Source of the DNA: an uncultured Prevotella sp.
GTDB lineage: Bacteria > Bacteroidota > Bacteroidia > Bacteroidales > Bacteroidaceae
DNA length: 58,893 nucleotides
Direction of reading: 5' to 3'
Assembly (NCBI GenBank): GCA_905196835.1
Contig: CAJJWN010000020.1
Location: 1 to 58,893, forward strand
The notes below the pieces were generated by a model, which had not been told where the DNA came from, searched no databases, and saw nothing but the letters and a program-made list of their open reading frames with translations. Positions 1 to 9,700 of the stretch are shown here, one piece after another (position 1 is the stretch's first letter; each line of letters opens with the position of its first letter). The position numbers and the translations under genes are program-made.

Positions 1-245
1 TATAACCGTAAATGCTATTCGCCCTCTTCGAGGACGGGTGGGATAGTTTTGACTTACCGCAAGTTCCGTTCCCTTCGGTCACCCCACATGCGGTTAAGCA
101 TAGTTTGCCCCCTTCGGGGACAAGAATACACAACAAGTTCTCGCCTTACGGTTTAATTTTTCATTGTTAATTGTTAATTTCCGTGAAGCGGTTTTACCGC
201 TTCGCGGACGGGATTAGCACCTATACGTCATACACTCAAACAGTC

Positions 246-353
246 AAAGGCCGTTTTTTGGCTTGCAAAAGACGGTCTTTTACCGTGCGAAAGGTGGCCT
301 TTTAGCCTGCGAAAGACGGCCTTTTACATACCGAAAGGCCACCTTTTGCAAAG
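246..353. repeat. GGCC-type palindromic repeat array 1
   Basis: About five units of the form AAAGGCCGTCTTT, AAAGACGGTCTTT or AAAGGTGGCCTTT, separated by short GC-rich spacers such as TTTTGC. Each unit is close to its own reverse complement, so the array can fold into hairpins. Nine more arrays of this family lie in other intergenic regions of the window. No gene is seen in 1-592; the rest of that stretch holds this array, a short hairpin (arms 185-192 and 196-203), a palindrome and a terminator. Confidence 0.8.
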
Positions 354-398
354 CAGTTGGTAATGCGTTGATACACAAGCAGTTGCAAGCCGCATCCG

Positions 399-429
399 CG
401 TTCCGGCGGATTGCAAATCCGCCGGAACG
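399..429. repeat. GCGGATTGCAAATCCGC-type palindrome
   Basis: A perfect inverted repeat with 14-bp arms (399-412 and 416-429) around GCA. The centre GGATTGCAAATCC recurs four times at 14293-14431, so this is a second dispersed palindromic family of the resident chromosome. Confidence 0.75.
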
Positions 430-484
430 AAAAGCCATTGGCAACATCCTGATACACAAGAAGTTACGAACTGCCTGCAAAAGC

Positions 485-548
485 AAGAGGACTTGCCTAC
501 GCGCCGGGCACAATTGGCCGCACGGCCGGGCGCGTTGCAAGTCCTCTT
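485..548 (-). terminator. Hairpin terminator downstream of the PUL operon
   Basis: The outer arms 485-496 and 537-548 are a perfect 12-bp inverted repeat, with a second paired segment inside (CGCGCC at 500-505, GGCGCG at 529-534). On the minus strand the stem is followed by a T-rich stretch. It lies about 45 bases past the stop of the last operon gene, so it probably ends that transcript. Confidence 0.6.
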
Positions 549-592
549 TTACCGTCTGCGGCCAGCGTAACGATACGCCGCCGTATGCCGGT

Positions 593-1486
593 TTACTTCC
601 TGCCTACCAGCACTTTCTTGCCGTTGATGATGTAGATGCCCGGCTGGTCGGCCTTGGCTACGCGCACGCCAGACAGCGTGTAGATGCCCTCCTTGCCCTT
701 GGCAACGGGCTCTACAGCCTCAACCTCGTTGATGCCAGTAGCGGTCGTGTACTCCACCTTAAGCTGTGGAACAAGGTCTGAACCTTTGAATGTTACATTC
801 TCATCTTTCCCAACTTTTTCCACGTCAGTTGCATCACTTGAATAAACCTTGATTGACGTAGGTGTATTATCATTATTATTGCAAAGAATGAGGTTAACAT
901 CTCCCTCTCCAACCTCTTTCACATAAGAAGTTATATCTATCTCGTTTTTCCAGTCAGCAAGAGTCTTTTTATCATGCGCATCAGTAACGGCTTTGCCGTT
1001 TTCTCCATTAAGCTTTTGAGTAGCTAAAGGTTCTGCTTCTCGCGCCTTGACGATATATTCGCTCTGTGAATTGTAAGTATCTGTATCGCTTATTGTGTTG
1101 CCAAAAGCGTAAATGTCCAATGAACCTTTTGCACGCTCAGTATAAAGAATAAGAGTTGCTTTACTTACTTCATAACCTTGCATTTCAGGAAGTTCAAATG
1201 ACATTAATCCTACAAGGTCGGAGCAAACTTTATTTTCAGTTTCATCCATGTCTGTATACATTTCAATAGCAGGGGCATTAGGGTTGGCCTTGTCAGCATT
1301 ATCTATAATATGCTGATTATTTTCATCATAAGCCCATTCAGCACCGACCTTTTTCCAGTTCCAACGTAAAGAGACATCATTCTTTACATCTATATATCTC
1401 TCCGTTGCATCCTCACCCGCCTCTTGTGCGAAGCCGGTTGCGCAGCCGAATATGGCGAGCGCGGCGATAAGTAAATTCTTTTTCAT
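593..1486 (-). CDS. Secreted CBM96/DNRLRE-type protein
   Basis: 297 residues with a clear signal peptide (MKKNLLIAALAIFGCATGFAQ). The body (about 30-245) has the pattern of DNRLRE/CBM96 modules: an early YIDV strand, then LMSFELPEM, ATLILYTE, a DITSYV strand and a closing PQLKVEYT strand. Such modules bind alginate and related polymers; that is family knowledge and not proof here. The C-terminus (GIYTLSGVRV then GIYIINGKKVLV) matches the short tail found on many Prevotella secreted proteins and resembles a type IX secretion sorting tail. It is the last gene of the SusC/D operon, after a polysaccharide lyase, so it probably presents or retains the same glycan. No catalytic domain is visible. 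Confidence 0.7.
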   Translation of the reverse strand: MKKNLLIAALAIFGCATGFAQEAGEDATERYIDVKNDVSLRWNWKKVGAEWAYDENNQHIIDNADKANPNAPAIEMYTDMDETENKVCSDLVGLMSFELPEMQGYEVSKATLILYTERAKGSLDIYAFGNTISDTDTYNSQSEYIVKAREAEPLATQKLNGENGKAVTDAHDKKTLADWKNEIDITSYVKEVGEGDVNLILCNNNDNTPTSIKVYSSDATDVEKVGKDENVTFKGSDLVPQLKVEYTTATGINEVEAVEPVAKGKEGIYTLSGVRVAKADQPGIYIINGKKVLVGRK

Positions 1487-1530
1487 GATTGAATGATTTT
1501 TAAGTTGTTAATAATGTTGGTATCGAGAGA

Positions 1531-1568
1531 GCCTTAGCGGCGGCGTACGGCCATGCCGCCGCCAAGGC
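1531..1568 (-). other. Intercistronic GC-rich hairpin
   Basis: Perfect 8-bp arms GCGGCGGC and GCCGCCGC (1537-1544 and 1555-1562) are extended by GCCTT and AAGGC across one mismatch. It sits between the lyase stop and the CBM-like start and lacks a T tract. It may be an mRNA-stability or partial-termination hairpin inside the operon. Confidence 0.5.
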
Positions 1569-1581
1569 TTCAGTCGCTTGT

Positions 1582-3012
1582 TTATTCCCCGCGGTAGAGC
1601 ATCAGCGTGCCCCAGCCGAGCTGGTCGAACGCTCCGGAGTTGTAACCATAACGGTTCTGCGGTTCTCCTACACCACACTCGGGGCGCATCTTGTCGGCGA
1701 ACTGCTTAACGTAGGTGAAGCCTGACGACAAGCCTTTGATGCCCTTGTAGTGGGTGTAGTATATTTCCCAGCCCGGACGCACGCCTCCGCGGCCCTCGTC
1801 GTTGGCCAATGTGGTGTGCGTTGCGCCGTGGTTCTTGTCGCGGCAGGCGCAGTCGATGCAGTATTCGTATGTGTTGAACGGCATGTCTGTCGCCGCGATT
1901 ACCCACTGCCCGTCCTTGTTGGCGTTGTCGGAGCCGTTGCGCAGGTTGCTCAAAGCCACGTACTCGCCCATTTTGAGAAGGGCGTTGTCGTTGGCGGAGA
2001 AGAAGTCAAGCTGGCTGACAGACGGATTCTTGGTGTACAGGGTGTAGGCCATCTGTGCGAGGTTGGCAGCCACCATGGCCGACATTTCGGCGTGTCCCTG
2101 GTCGCGTCCGCTCTCCTGGTTCTGGCAGATTTGCTCCCCGGTGCCGAGCGGGTCGTCAAAAGTGCCCTGTATAAGGTTGTTGATGCAGCCGTTGCCTGCC
2201 CCTGTGTAGAAGTAGTTGACGACGTAGTTCACCATGTCGTCATTCTCGGTAAGTATGCCGATAGCCATGTAAGAGCACATGTTAACCAAGTCCCAGTTGC
2301 TCCAATAGTGCAGCGAACAGTTGTTAGTGCCTTGGTGGTTGTCAAGAAAGTCACGGTTCTTTGACGCAAAAACGTCAACCATCCACTGCTTGAAAGTGCC
2401 CTTGTCGGCCTCGCTCCAGCCGCTGTAGCCGAGCAGTATTTCGGCTGCGCAGGCAAAGGTATAGCCCTGCGCGCCGGCTGCAAGCATATGGTTTGCATCG
2501 TTTGAGGTGATGCCGATACAAGTAGCCGCCCACGCATTAAGGATATCTACAGCCGTTTTGGCATACCGGTCGTCACCGGACAGTTTCCAACGCAGTGCCA
2601 ACTGATATGCGGCGGTTGCATCATTACGGGCGTATTGGTCGTTACCTGTATGATGGGTAGGGTCTCCGTCGTCAATGTAAGTACCTGTATCGTCACCTCG
2701 CACAATATATAAAGTAGGCTGAGCTTTGTAAGAAAGCATAGTGAATTGTGTATTGCAAAGTGCCTGATAGGCGTCCTTTACGGCCTGCGGAGCGGTGCCC
2801 TCATCGAGAGACTGCTTCACACGGTCGAAGTCTGCCTGTGAATACATGGCGCAGGGATGCTCGTATGTGTACTGCGCGGCTATGGGTTCGTCGGTCGGAT
2901 TGTCGTCGGGCATGGTGAGGTCAACCGTGCCGTACTCGTTCTCCCGGCAGGAGGTTTGCAGCGCGATGAGCGCTGCAAGTCCTGCGGTGAGCATTATTTT
3001 GCTTAGTTTCAT
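1582..3012 (-). CDS. Alginate-lyase-superfamily polysaccharide lyase, lipoprotein
   Basis: 476 residues beginning with a lipoprotein signal (lipobox LQTSC near residue 22), so it is likely anchored in the outer membrane. The sequence fits the Alginate_lyase fold (PF05426): alpha/alpha-barrel helices from about residue 50, an NNCSLHYWSNWDLVN segment near 230 that probably supplies active-site Asn, His and Tyr, and QESGRDQGHAEM near 300. In gut Bacteroidales this architecture is typical of PL38-like enzymes, which cut alginate or glucuronan by beta-elimination; PL5 is the alternative. It lies 17 bases after the surface lipoprotein gene, so it is part of the same operon and probably makes the first surface cuts. 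The exact family and substrate are inferred. Confidence 0.72.
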   Translation of the reverse strand: MKLSKIMLTAGLAALIALQTSCRENEYGTVDLTMPDDNPTDEPIAAQYTYEHPCAMYSQADFDRVKQSLDEGTAPQAVKDAYQALCNTQFTMLSYKAQPTLYIVRGDDTGTYIDDGDPTHHTGNDQYARNDATAAYQLALRWKLSGDDRYAKTAVDILNAWAATCIGITSNDANHMLAAGAQGYTFACAAEILLGYSGWSEADKGTFKQWMVDVFASKNRDFLDNHQGTNNCSLHYWSNWDLVNMCSYMAIGILTENDDMVNYVVNYFYTGAGNGCINNLIQGTFDDPLGTGEQICQNQESGRDQGHAEMSAMVAANLAQMAYTLYTKNPSVSQLDFFSANDNALLKMGEYVALSNLRNGSDNANKDGQWVIAATDMPFNTYEYCIDCACRDKNHGATHTTLANDEGRGGVRPGWEIYYTHYKGIKGLSSGFTYVKQFADKMRPECGVGEPQNRYGYNSGAFDQLGWGTLMLYRGE

Positions 3013-3029
3013 AATGAATGCGTTTTATG

Positions 3030-4601
3030 TTATTTTATCACTTCGTAAGTAAGGCCCTCGCCGGCGATGTACTGCTGTACGTCCTCTATGGTCTTGAAGG
3101 TCTGTACCCAGTAGACGTTGTACTCGAGGGTGTGGTCTATGGTCTTGATGTCGGCGTACTTGAACTGGAACGTGCCGAAGCCGACCTCGGTGTCGGTGGG
3201 CAACACTCCGCCGTTAGCCCATTTCTGCGTAGTCAGGTCATAGATGAAGACGTGGCTGCCGTCGCTGCACTTGTAGTCGTGCAGCCACTTGTTGTTATTG
3301 CCGTCGAGGCCGCCGCTGAAGCCGTCGCCCGAGCCGTCGAGGGTGATGTTGCGCTGGGTTACGCCCTCACTTGCGTACTTGTCCTTGACATCCTCCATGC
3401 GCACGGCTATTATCGGGTAGTTGCCCGCGTTCAGGTACATGGTCTCCGTGTTGCGCAGGTCGCCGCGCTGCGTGGTGGCGTTGCTTGCGAAGGTTATCAT
3501 CGTGAGGTGTCCGTCGCGCCACTCGTGCTTGCCGTTGCCGGTGCTTGCGAAGACGAAGCGGTCAGGATTGCTGTACGTCTCGCGCACGAAGCCCGACGGT
3601 ATGCTTAGCTTTGTGGAGCTGCTCTGTCCTGTCTCGGGGCATGTGGCGGTGATAGTTACGTCGCCGCGGCCGGTGAAGGTAACCACTCCGTTGTCAACGG
3701 TAGCCACGGCCGGGTCGGACGATGTCCACTGGATGAGCGACGTGGTACACTCTGCGGGCACGGTGGTGTAGTCGAGCTTGAGTGTCTTTTCGTTGAAAGC
3801 CCATACGGAGTTGTTGTATTCCGCATCGATTGTAACCTCTTCGGGCTGTACGATTTGGCGTATGTTGAAGGTCTTTTGGCCCTGTACGCCGGAGCCGTCG
3901 ATGGCCGTTGCGGTGATTGTCACGGGGGCGATGGTGGCGTCAGAGACCTGTGCCGTGAGTATGCCGTCGGCGCTGACGGTGGCAAGGCTCTCGTCGGACG
4001 ACGACCACTCGACGGTCTTGTACGTAGAGTTGTCGGGCGCGATGACGGTCTCGAGGTGCAGGGTGTCGCCTCCGTATAGCTCGTCGGCTGTGGCGTTGAT
4101 TGTAATTGTCTCGGCCTCAACCAGCTCGTTGGAGACTACTACCTTGATTGACGCGCTGATGCCGCTGCTCGAAAGGTAGCCTACGGGGGTCACGCTGACG
4201 GTGGCGTTGCCTGTGCCGTCGCCGCTTACGGCGGTGATGTTGCCCTCCTGGTCTACTGTGGCTACGGCCTCGTTGTTAGAAGTCCACTCCACGTCGGCGA
4301 AGGTTACGGTGTCAGGCTCGAGCGTGTAGGGTATTTGTACGGTCTCGCCCTTGATGAGGGGGAGGCACTCCGAGCCGGTCTTGTCGGTGTAGATGAGTCG
4401 TTGCAGCTCTTCGGGCATGTTGAACTCGAGCGACACCGGCGTTATGGCCGGCGTCGTGCCGGCGGTCAGGTCGTCGTCGCTGCACGCGGCGAGCGTGAGC
4501 GCGGCCACGGCGGCGAGCGAGCCTACGAGCGTCGTGGCGGCCTTTCTTCTGGCGTTGCAGCGCGGCCTCGGCGCGTTGTTATGCTGTTGTCTGGTTTTCA
4601 T
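3030..4601 (-). CDS. Surface glycan-binding lipoprotein with BIG2 repeats and DUF4979-like C-terminus
   Basis: About 523 residues. The start is set at the second Met (MKTRQQ); two more codons lie upstream. A signal peptide ends in LAAC followed by SDDD, a lipoprotein export signal for the outer surface. Three Ig-like BIG2 modules follow (about 30-150, 155-245, 250-340), each with the VEWSSSDESLATV-type motif. The last 185 residues look like DUF4979, a domain found in SusE/SusF-position proteins. Its place just after SusD says it is the accessory glycan-binding protein of the complex, with the Ig modules as a stalk holding the C-terminal domain away from the membrane. No enzyme motif is seen. 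Confidence 0.75.
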   Translation of the reverse strand: MKTRQQHNNAPRPRCNARRKAATTLVGSLAAVAALTLAACSDDDLTAGTTPAITPVSLEFNMPEELQRLIYTDKTGSECLPLIKGETVQIPYTLEPDTVTFADVEWTSNNEAVATVDQEGNITAVSGDGTGNATVSVTPVGYLSSSGISASIKVVVSNELVEAETITINATADELYGGDTLHLETVIAPDNSTYKTVEWSSSDESLATVSADGILTAQVSDATIAPVTITATAIDGSGVQGQKTFNIRQIVQPEEVTIDAEYNNSVWAFNEKTLKLDYTTVPAECTTSLIQWTSSDPAVATVDNGVVTFTGRGDVTITATCPETGQSSSTKLSIPSGFVRETYSNPDRFVFASTGNGKHEWRDGHLTMITFASNATTQRGDLRNTETMYLNAGNYPIIAVRMEDVKDKYASEGVTQRNITLDGSGDGFSGGLDGNNNKWLHDYKCSDGSHVFIYDLTTQKWANGGVLPTDTEVGFGTFQFKYADIKTIDHTLEYNVYWVQTFKTIEDVQQYIAGEGLTYEVIK

Positions 4602-4666
4602 AATCATTGTGGTTGTTATAGGTTATATTGCCTGCGGCGCAGCGGGCTGTTTCCTTCCGGTTTATG

Positions 4667-4750
4667 AAAGGTGGCCTTTTGGCTTGCGAAAGGCGGCCTT
4701 TCGCCGTGTAAAAGGTGGCCTTTTGCGGTGTAAAAGGCCGTCTTTCGCAA
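4667..4750. repeat. GGCC-type palindromic repeat array 2
   Basis: Four units (AAAGGTGGCCTTT, AAAGGCGGCCTTT, AAAGGTGGCCTTT, AAAGGCCGTCTTT) with short spacers, between susD and the BIG2 lipoprotein gene. It is followed by an AT-rich stretch of repeated TTTAATTTTT-like sequence up to the susD stop. Confidence 0.8.
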
Positions 4751-4816
4751 AACCGTTTGTACCGTGCCGTTTCCTGGCTGTTTAATTTTTAATTTTTCAT
4801 TTTTAATTTCCCATGA

Positions 4817-6580
4817 TTAATTCCATTCGGGGTTCTGCCCTATGTTGGGGTTGAGCTGCGTCTGGTCGCTGGGCAGGGGGTAGAGATAATTCTTCTCCGC
4901 CCACTGGCGGTTGCTGAACATTATGATGCAGCCGTCGGCGTTGAGCTGGTTGCTCTGGTCGGTCCAGGCGCTCTCCCAGGTAGTGCCCTGCCACTTTACG
5001 CCGAGCATGTCTTGCGGCATTTCGGTCGAGGCGGTGTACCAGCGCTTGAGGTCGTCGATGCGGAAGCCCTCGAATGCCAGCTCGACGGTGCGCTCGGCGC
5101 GTATTTCCTCGCGCATACTGAGGCCGTTGTTGTCAACGAGCGCGTTGCTGAGCTTTGTCATGTTGGGGTTGATGCGGGCGCGCACTACGTTGAGGCTCTT
5201 GTCGAGCTCGGCGTCGGTTATGGCGTTGTTAAGCTCGTATGTGGCCTCGGCGAAGTTGAGAAGCACCTCGGCGTAGCGTATCACGGGGAAGTCCATGGCC
5301 TCGTCGCCGGGGTTGATGCTGCGCTCCACGGCCCACTTGTGGCCCACATATCCGCTGCCTTTGGCGCATGTCTCCTCCTTGGCGCGTGCGAGGTCGTCGT
5401 CGTTCCAGGTCAGTCGGCAGTTGTTGGCGTCGCTTCCGTTCCATGTCTTCGTGCCGGGCTTCACAAGCGTGGTGAGCATACGGTTGTCGCGGTTCTCATA
5501 CTCGGAGGTGGGAGTGCCGTAGCCTTTGAACTGCTTGCTCTTCGCGATGGGCAGGCCGTCCTGGCAGCGGTACATGTCGGCGAGCTTGCGCAGGGGATAC
5601 AGGCCGCTTACGAGCATGGCGTGCGAGATGTTGTAGCCCCAGCCGTCTTCGATGCGGCAGCGGTGCGCGAAGATGTACTCGGTGTTGTCGGCTGTGGTCA
5701 GTCCGGCGGGGTTGCACGTAGCGTCTTCAAGTATGAACATGTAGCGGTAGCTCTCCGTGCCGAGCTGAGAGTTGTAGAACAGCGTGTAGTTGCCACGCTT
5801 GATTACCTGGTCGGCGGCGTTCTTCGCCGTGGTGAGCAGCGACGTCACGCGCTCCGAGTTGGCCGTAGCGTCGGCTCCGCCGGTGTGGAACTTCTGCCAT
5901 GTTCCCTCGTAGAGGGCCACGCGCGAGAGGTAAGCCCAGGCCGCGTCCTTGCACAGGCGGCCGGCCTCTGTGGGCCTGTCGGGCAGGCCGTCGGCTGCCT
6001 CCTGAAGGTCTTTTATGCACTGGTCTATTACCTCGCCGCGGTCGTTGCGCTCGGCGTTCATGAGCGGGCTGTCCATGTCGGCAGGCTCGGTCAGCAGTAT
6101 GCAGTCGCCGTAGAGCTGCACAAGCTCGAAGAAGCAGTATGCGCGGAAGAACTTGGCCTCGGCCACGGGCACGGCTATTGCGTCCTTGTTGGCAAAGCCC
6201 TCGGCCTTCTTGAGCAGCAGGTTGGTGTAGTAAATCTGCTTGTACAGGTTGTTGTAGTTGCCGTCCTCGGAGGGTATTGAGTTTGTTCCGGCGCTGTACA
6301 CGTTGACGTTGGGCGTGGCGACGATGTCGCTTCGCATGTCGCTGTGCGGTCCGTCGTTCACGCGGGCGCGGTAACTGGTTGTCGCGCCGGACTGTAGGTT
6401 GGACGTCCATCCGTAGAACTGGTTGGCGAAGAGCTGGTAGTTGCCGGCCTCGCTCCATACGCTCGCGTCGTTCATCTGCGCCTCCGGCTCGAAGTCGAGG
6501 CACGATGTGCAGAGCAGTGCAAGCCCCATGCAGGCGGCCTTGGCCGAACGGCTGATTATGTTTTTATATGTTGTCTTCAT
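4817..6580 (-). CDS. susD: SusD/RagB-family glycan-binding outer-membrane lipoprotein
   Basis: 587 residues with a lipoprotein signal (LALLCTSC then LDFEP), the usual start of SusD proteins. The N-terminal half is helical and TPR-like, with YYTNLLLKKAEGF and AKFFRAYCFFELVQLYGD near 130-170. The C-terminal RagB/SusD part carries PVIRYAEVLLNFAEA near 430, then IRAERTVELAFEGFRIDDLKRW and a closing YPLPSDQTQLNPNIGQNPEW. SusD forms the lid of the SusC transporter and captures oligosaccharides. It follows susC by about 210 bases filled with tandem repeats, an unusually large gap for a susC-susD pair. Confidence 0.93.
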   Translation of the reverse strand: MKTTYKNIISRSAKAACMGLALLCTSCLDFEPEAQMNDASVWSEAGNYQLFANQFYGWTSNLQSGATTSYRARVNDGPHSDMRSDIVATPNVNVYSAGTNSIPSEDGNYNNLYKQIYYTNLLLKKAEGFANKDAIAVPVAEAKFFRAYCFFELVQLYGDCILLTEPADMDSPLMNAERNDRGEVIDQCIKDLQEAADGLPDRPTEAGRLCKDAAWAYLSRVALYEGTWQKFHTGGADATANSERVTSLLTTAKNAADQVIKRGNYTLFYNSQLGTESYRYMFILEDATCNPAGLTTADNTEYIFAHRCRIEDGWGYNISHAMLVSGLYPLRKLADMYRCQDGLPIAKSKQFKGYGTPTSEYENRDNRMLTTLVKPGTKTWNGSDANNCRLTWNDDDLARAKEETCAKGSGYVGHKWAVERSINPGDEAMDFPVIRYAEVLLNFAEATYELNNAITDAELDKSLNVVRARINPNMTKLSNALVDNNGLSMREEIRAERTVELAFEGFRIDDLKRWYTASTEMPQDMLGVKWQGTTWESAWTDQSNQLNADGCIIMFSNRQWAEKNYLYPLPSDQTQLNPNIGQNPEWN

Positions 6581-6585
6581 TGTTT

Positions 6586-6786
6586 TATTCGGTTTTGAGG
6601 TTATTGGGTTTTGAGGTTTTACGGTTTATTGGGGGTTTGAGGTTTTGAGGTTTTACGGTTCTCAGGTTTTACGGTTCTCGGGTTTTGAGGTTTTACGGTT
6701 CTCTTATTCATACCGTAAAACCGTACAACCGCATGACCGTACAACCGTAAGACCGCATGACCGCACAACCGTAAGACCGTATAACC
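6586..6786. repeat. Tandem and inverted repeats between susC and susD
   Basis: At 6712-6783 there are nine successive 8-bp units of the form ACCGyAnr. At 6590-6705 lie direct repeats built from GGTTTTGAGGTTTTACGGTT. The two blocks are partly complementary (ACCGTAAAACC against GGTTTTACGGT), so the transcript between susC and susD could form a long, register-shifting hairpin. Confidence 0.85.
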
Positions 6787-6791
6787 CCATG

Positions 6792-9700
6792 TTAGAATGT
6801 CAGGTTAAGTCCGAAAGTGAAGTTGCGTGTGAACGGATAACGCTGCACTCCGCTGGCATCGCGCTTGGCCTCGGGGTCCCATCCGTCTGAAATCTTGGTG
6901 CTCTCCCAAAGGTCTTCACCCGTGAAGTAGATGCGCGCCGACTCGATGAAGCCGATTTTTTGAAGCAGAGACTTCGGCAGGTTGTAGCCTACGGTGATGT
7001 TCTTCAGTCGGATATAGCGCGCGTCCTGGGCGGTAAGCGAGCTTGCCTGGTAGTTGTAGCTGATTATGTTGCTGTCGAGAGTGTAGGGCGCGTAGTAAGC
7101 GTTGGGGTTGTCAACGCTCCACGTGTTGCCAAAGCATGATGTCGTAAAGTTCTGGTACATGTTGCGGAACGGCACCGTCCAGTTGTTTATTCCACGGTAA
7201 ACAAAGCGGTTGCCCGAGCCCTGGAACACTACGTTGACGTCTATTCCCTTCCACTCCGCGCCGAAGTTGAACGAGTAAGAGATTTCCGGCGAGTCGCTTC
7301 CAAGATAGATGTAGTCCTTGTAATCAAGGCGTCCGTCGCCGTTCTCGTCGCAGAACATGTTGTCACCCACGCGCAGGTTGTTGGGCATTCCGATGCCGTT
7401 GTTGGGGTAATACTTCGCCAGGTAAGCCTCAAGCATCTCCTCGTTCTGGATTTTTCCGCCGTAGCGCAGGCCGAAGATGGAGTTGAGCGGGTAGCCCTGC
7501 TGCGTGCTGGTGTAGCCCGAGCTCATCACGCTTGTGCCTCCGTAGTCAGTCAGTTCGTTGCGTGCGAAGGTGATGTCGCCGCCTACATGGGCGTCAACCT
7601 GGCCTACCTTGAAGCTGTAGTTGATGCTGGCCTCGAAGCCCCAGTCCTTAAACTTGCCCGTGTTGGCCGTCGGAGCGGCGTCGCCGAGTATGGCGGGATA
7701 GGTTATTGCGACAAGCATGTTGTCGTTTTTCTTCATGAACGCCTCGACGGTACCTGTCAGGTGGTTGTCGAAGAAGCCGAAGTCGAGGGCTATGTTGTAG
7801 TTCTTTATGCGCTCCCACTGGCGTGTAGTGGATGCGAACTTGCCGTTGGTGGCGATGTAGTTGAGCAGTCCGCTGCCCACGTAAGCGCCGCTGTTGGTCT
7901 TCAGGTCATAGAACTGGTAGCCGTCATAGTTGTCTATTCCGCTCTGCGAACCCATCTCGGCGTATGACGCACGGAGCTTAAGGTTGCTAAGCCACTTCAC
8001 GTCCCGGAGCCAGCTTTCCTGGTTGATGCGCCATCCGGCGGACACACCCCAGAATAAATCCCAGCGGTTTTCGGGCAGGAACTTCGAGCTTCCGTCGTAA
8101 CGGCCGTTGAACTCGAGGAGGTATTTGCCGTCGAAGTCGTAGTTGAGACGGCCGAAGTAAGAGAGTATTGCGTTGCGGTAGTTGGTGGTTCCGTCGGTGC
8201 TTGCCAAGGTGAGCGTGCCGTTACCGTTGATTATGTCGATGCCGTCGATGATGTCGGAATACTGCGCTCCAAAGCCTTCCATGTCCTTCAGCTCGTACTG
8301 AACGCCGAGCATGAGGCTCGTGTTGTGCTTGTCCCAGAAGGTCTTGTGCGCGTTGACATAGCCCGAGAAGCTGTAGAAGTCGGTGCGGGTAGAGGTCTGC
8401 TTGAAGTAAGACTCTTCCTGCGTGGGGTCGCTCATTATTTCCGTCGTGCCCGTATAATTATAATATGTGATGGCGTTCTGCACGGTGCGGCGGCGCGCGT
8501 CAGAGCTGTTGTAGCCGATGTTGACGCTCGCGTCGAGCCAGTCGGTGAGCTTAGCGCGCAGCGTCTCGCTGATGTTCACCGACGTAACGCTGAGCTTGTT
8601 GTCGCCGCCCTGCTGTATCTTTGCCAGCGGCGAACCCCATGTACCCCATGCGTAAGGCTTGCCGTCGAGCGTCTGGAGGGGCAGGCCGGGCATAGGCAGG
8701 TTGGTGGTGAGGGCCGCGCCGATTTGCGTCGGGGCCACCTGCTCCTGGCGGCTGTAGGCTATGCTGCTCTCAAGGGTGAAGATTTTGTTGAACTTGTAAG
8801 TGTTGTTGAAGCGCAGGTTGAAGCGGCGGTTGTTGTTCTTGCCGTACTTCAAGGGGCTGCCGTCGTAGAGGAAGCTGCCCGATATGCGGTAAGACATCTT
8901 GTCGTTGCCGCCCGAGAGCGAGAGGCTTTGGTTGGTGCTCCACGAACTGCCGAAGAGCGTTCCGAGCCAGTCTGTCGTGTCGTCGAACACGAAGTCGGCC
9001 GTGTCTCCGAACGCCGAGCCGCCGAAGGGGTCGGGCTGCGTGGCCTTGTCTATGTAATGTCCCTTGTACTGCTGCGCCAACAGGGTGTACGCCCACCAGT
9101 TCTGCCAGCCGTTAGTGGTGAAACCGTCGTTTGTGATGGCCTGGCGCACGCCGGTAGCCCACTGGTCGATGTTCATCAGTTCGGGCATAAGTCCTACGGT
9201 CTTGAGCGTCGCGCTGCCGCTATACTCTACGCGGAGCTTGCCCGACTGGCCCTTCTTCGTTGTGATGAGGACAACGCCGCCGGCCGCACGGCTACCGTAG
9301 ATGGCGGCCGAACCGTCCTTGAGGAAGTTGATAGACTCGATGTCGTCGGGGTTGAGCAGGCGCATGTCGTTGACGCTGTTGTACGCAACGCCGTCGATGA
9401 CGATAAGCGGCTCGGTAGAGTTCATTGACGAGGCACCGCGCAGGCTCATGCTCCAGCTCTCGTCACCCGGGGCGCTTGACGAACGGGTAATCATAACTCC
9501 GGGCACCTGTCCCTGCAAAGCCTGGAGCGGCGAGGACAGTCCGCCCTTGTTTTCGAACGCCTTTGAGTCAACCACCGTAACGGCACCGGTGAGCGACTCC
9601 TTCTTCTGCACGCCGAAGCCGACAACCACAAGCTCGTCGAGCGCGGTGTCCTCGGCCTTCATCTGGATGGTAACGGTCGGTCCGCTCACGGTCACCGTCT

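Noticed and set aside
246..353. CRISPR array in the GGCC-type repeats
   Set aside because: Units are short, palindromic and variable with spacers of only a few bases; no cas gene is near.
263..781. 172-residue open frame on the plus strand
   Set aside because: It crosses repeat array 1, a palindrome and a terminator and then runs antisense to the CBM-like gene; no domain is visible.
5012..6280. 422-residue plus-strand frame opposite susD, and similar long frames opposite susC, metH and the GH97 gene
   Set aside because: In GC-rich genes the opposite strand often stays open; the translations are Val, Ala and Arg rich with no domain.
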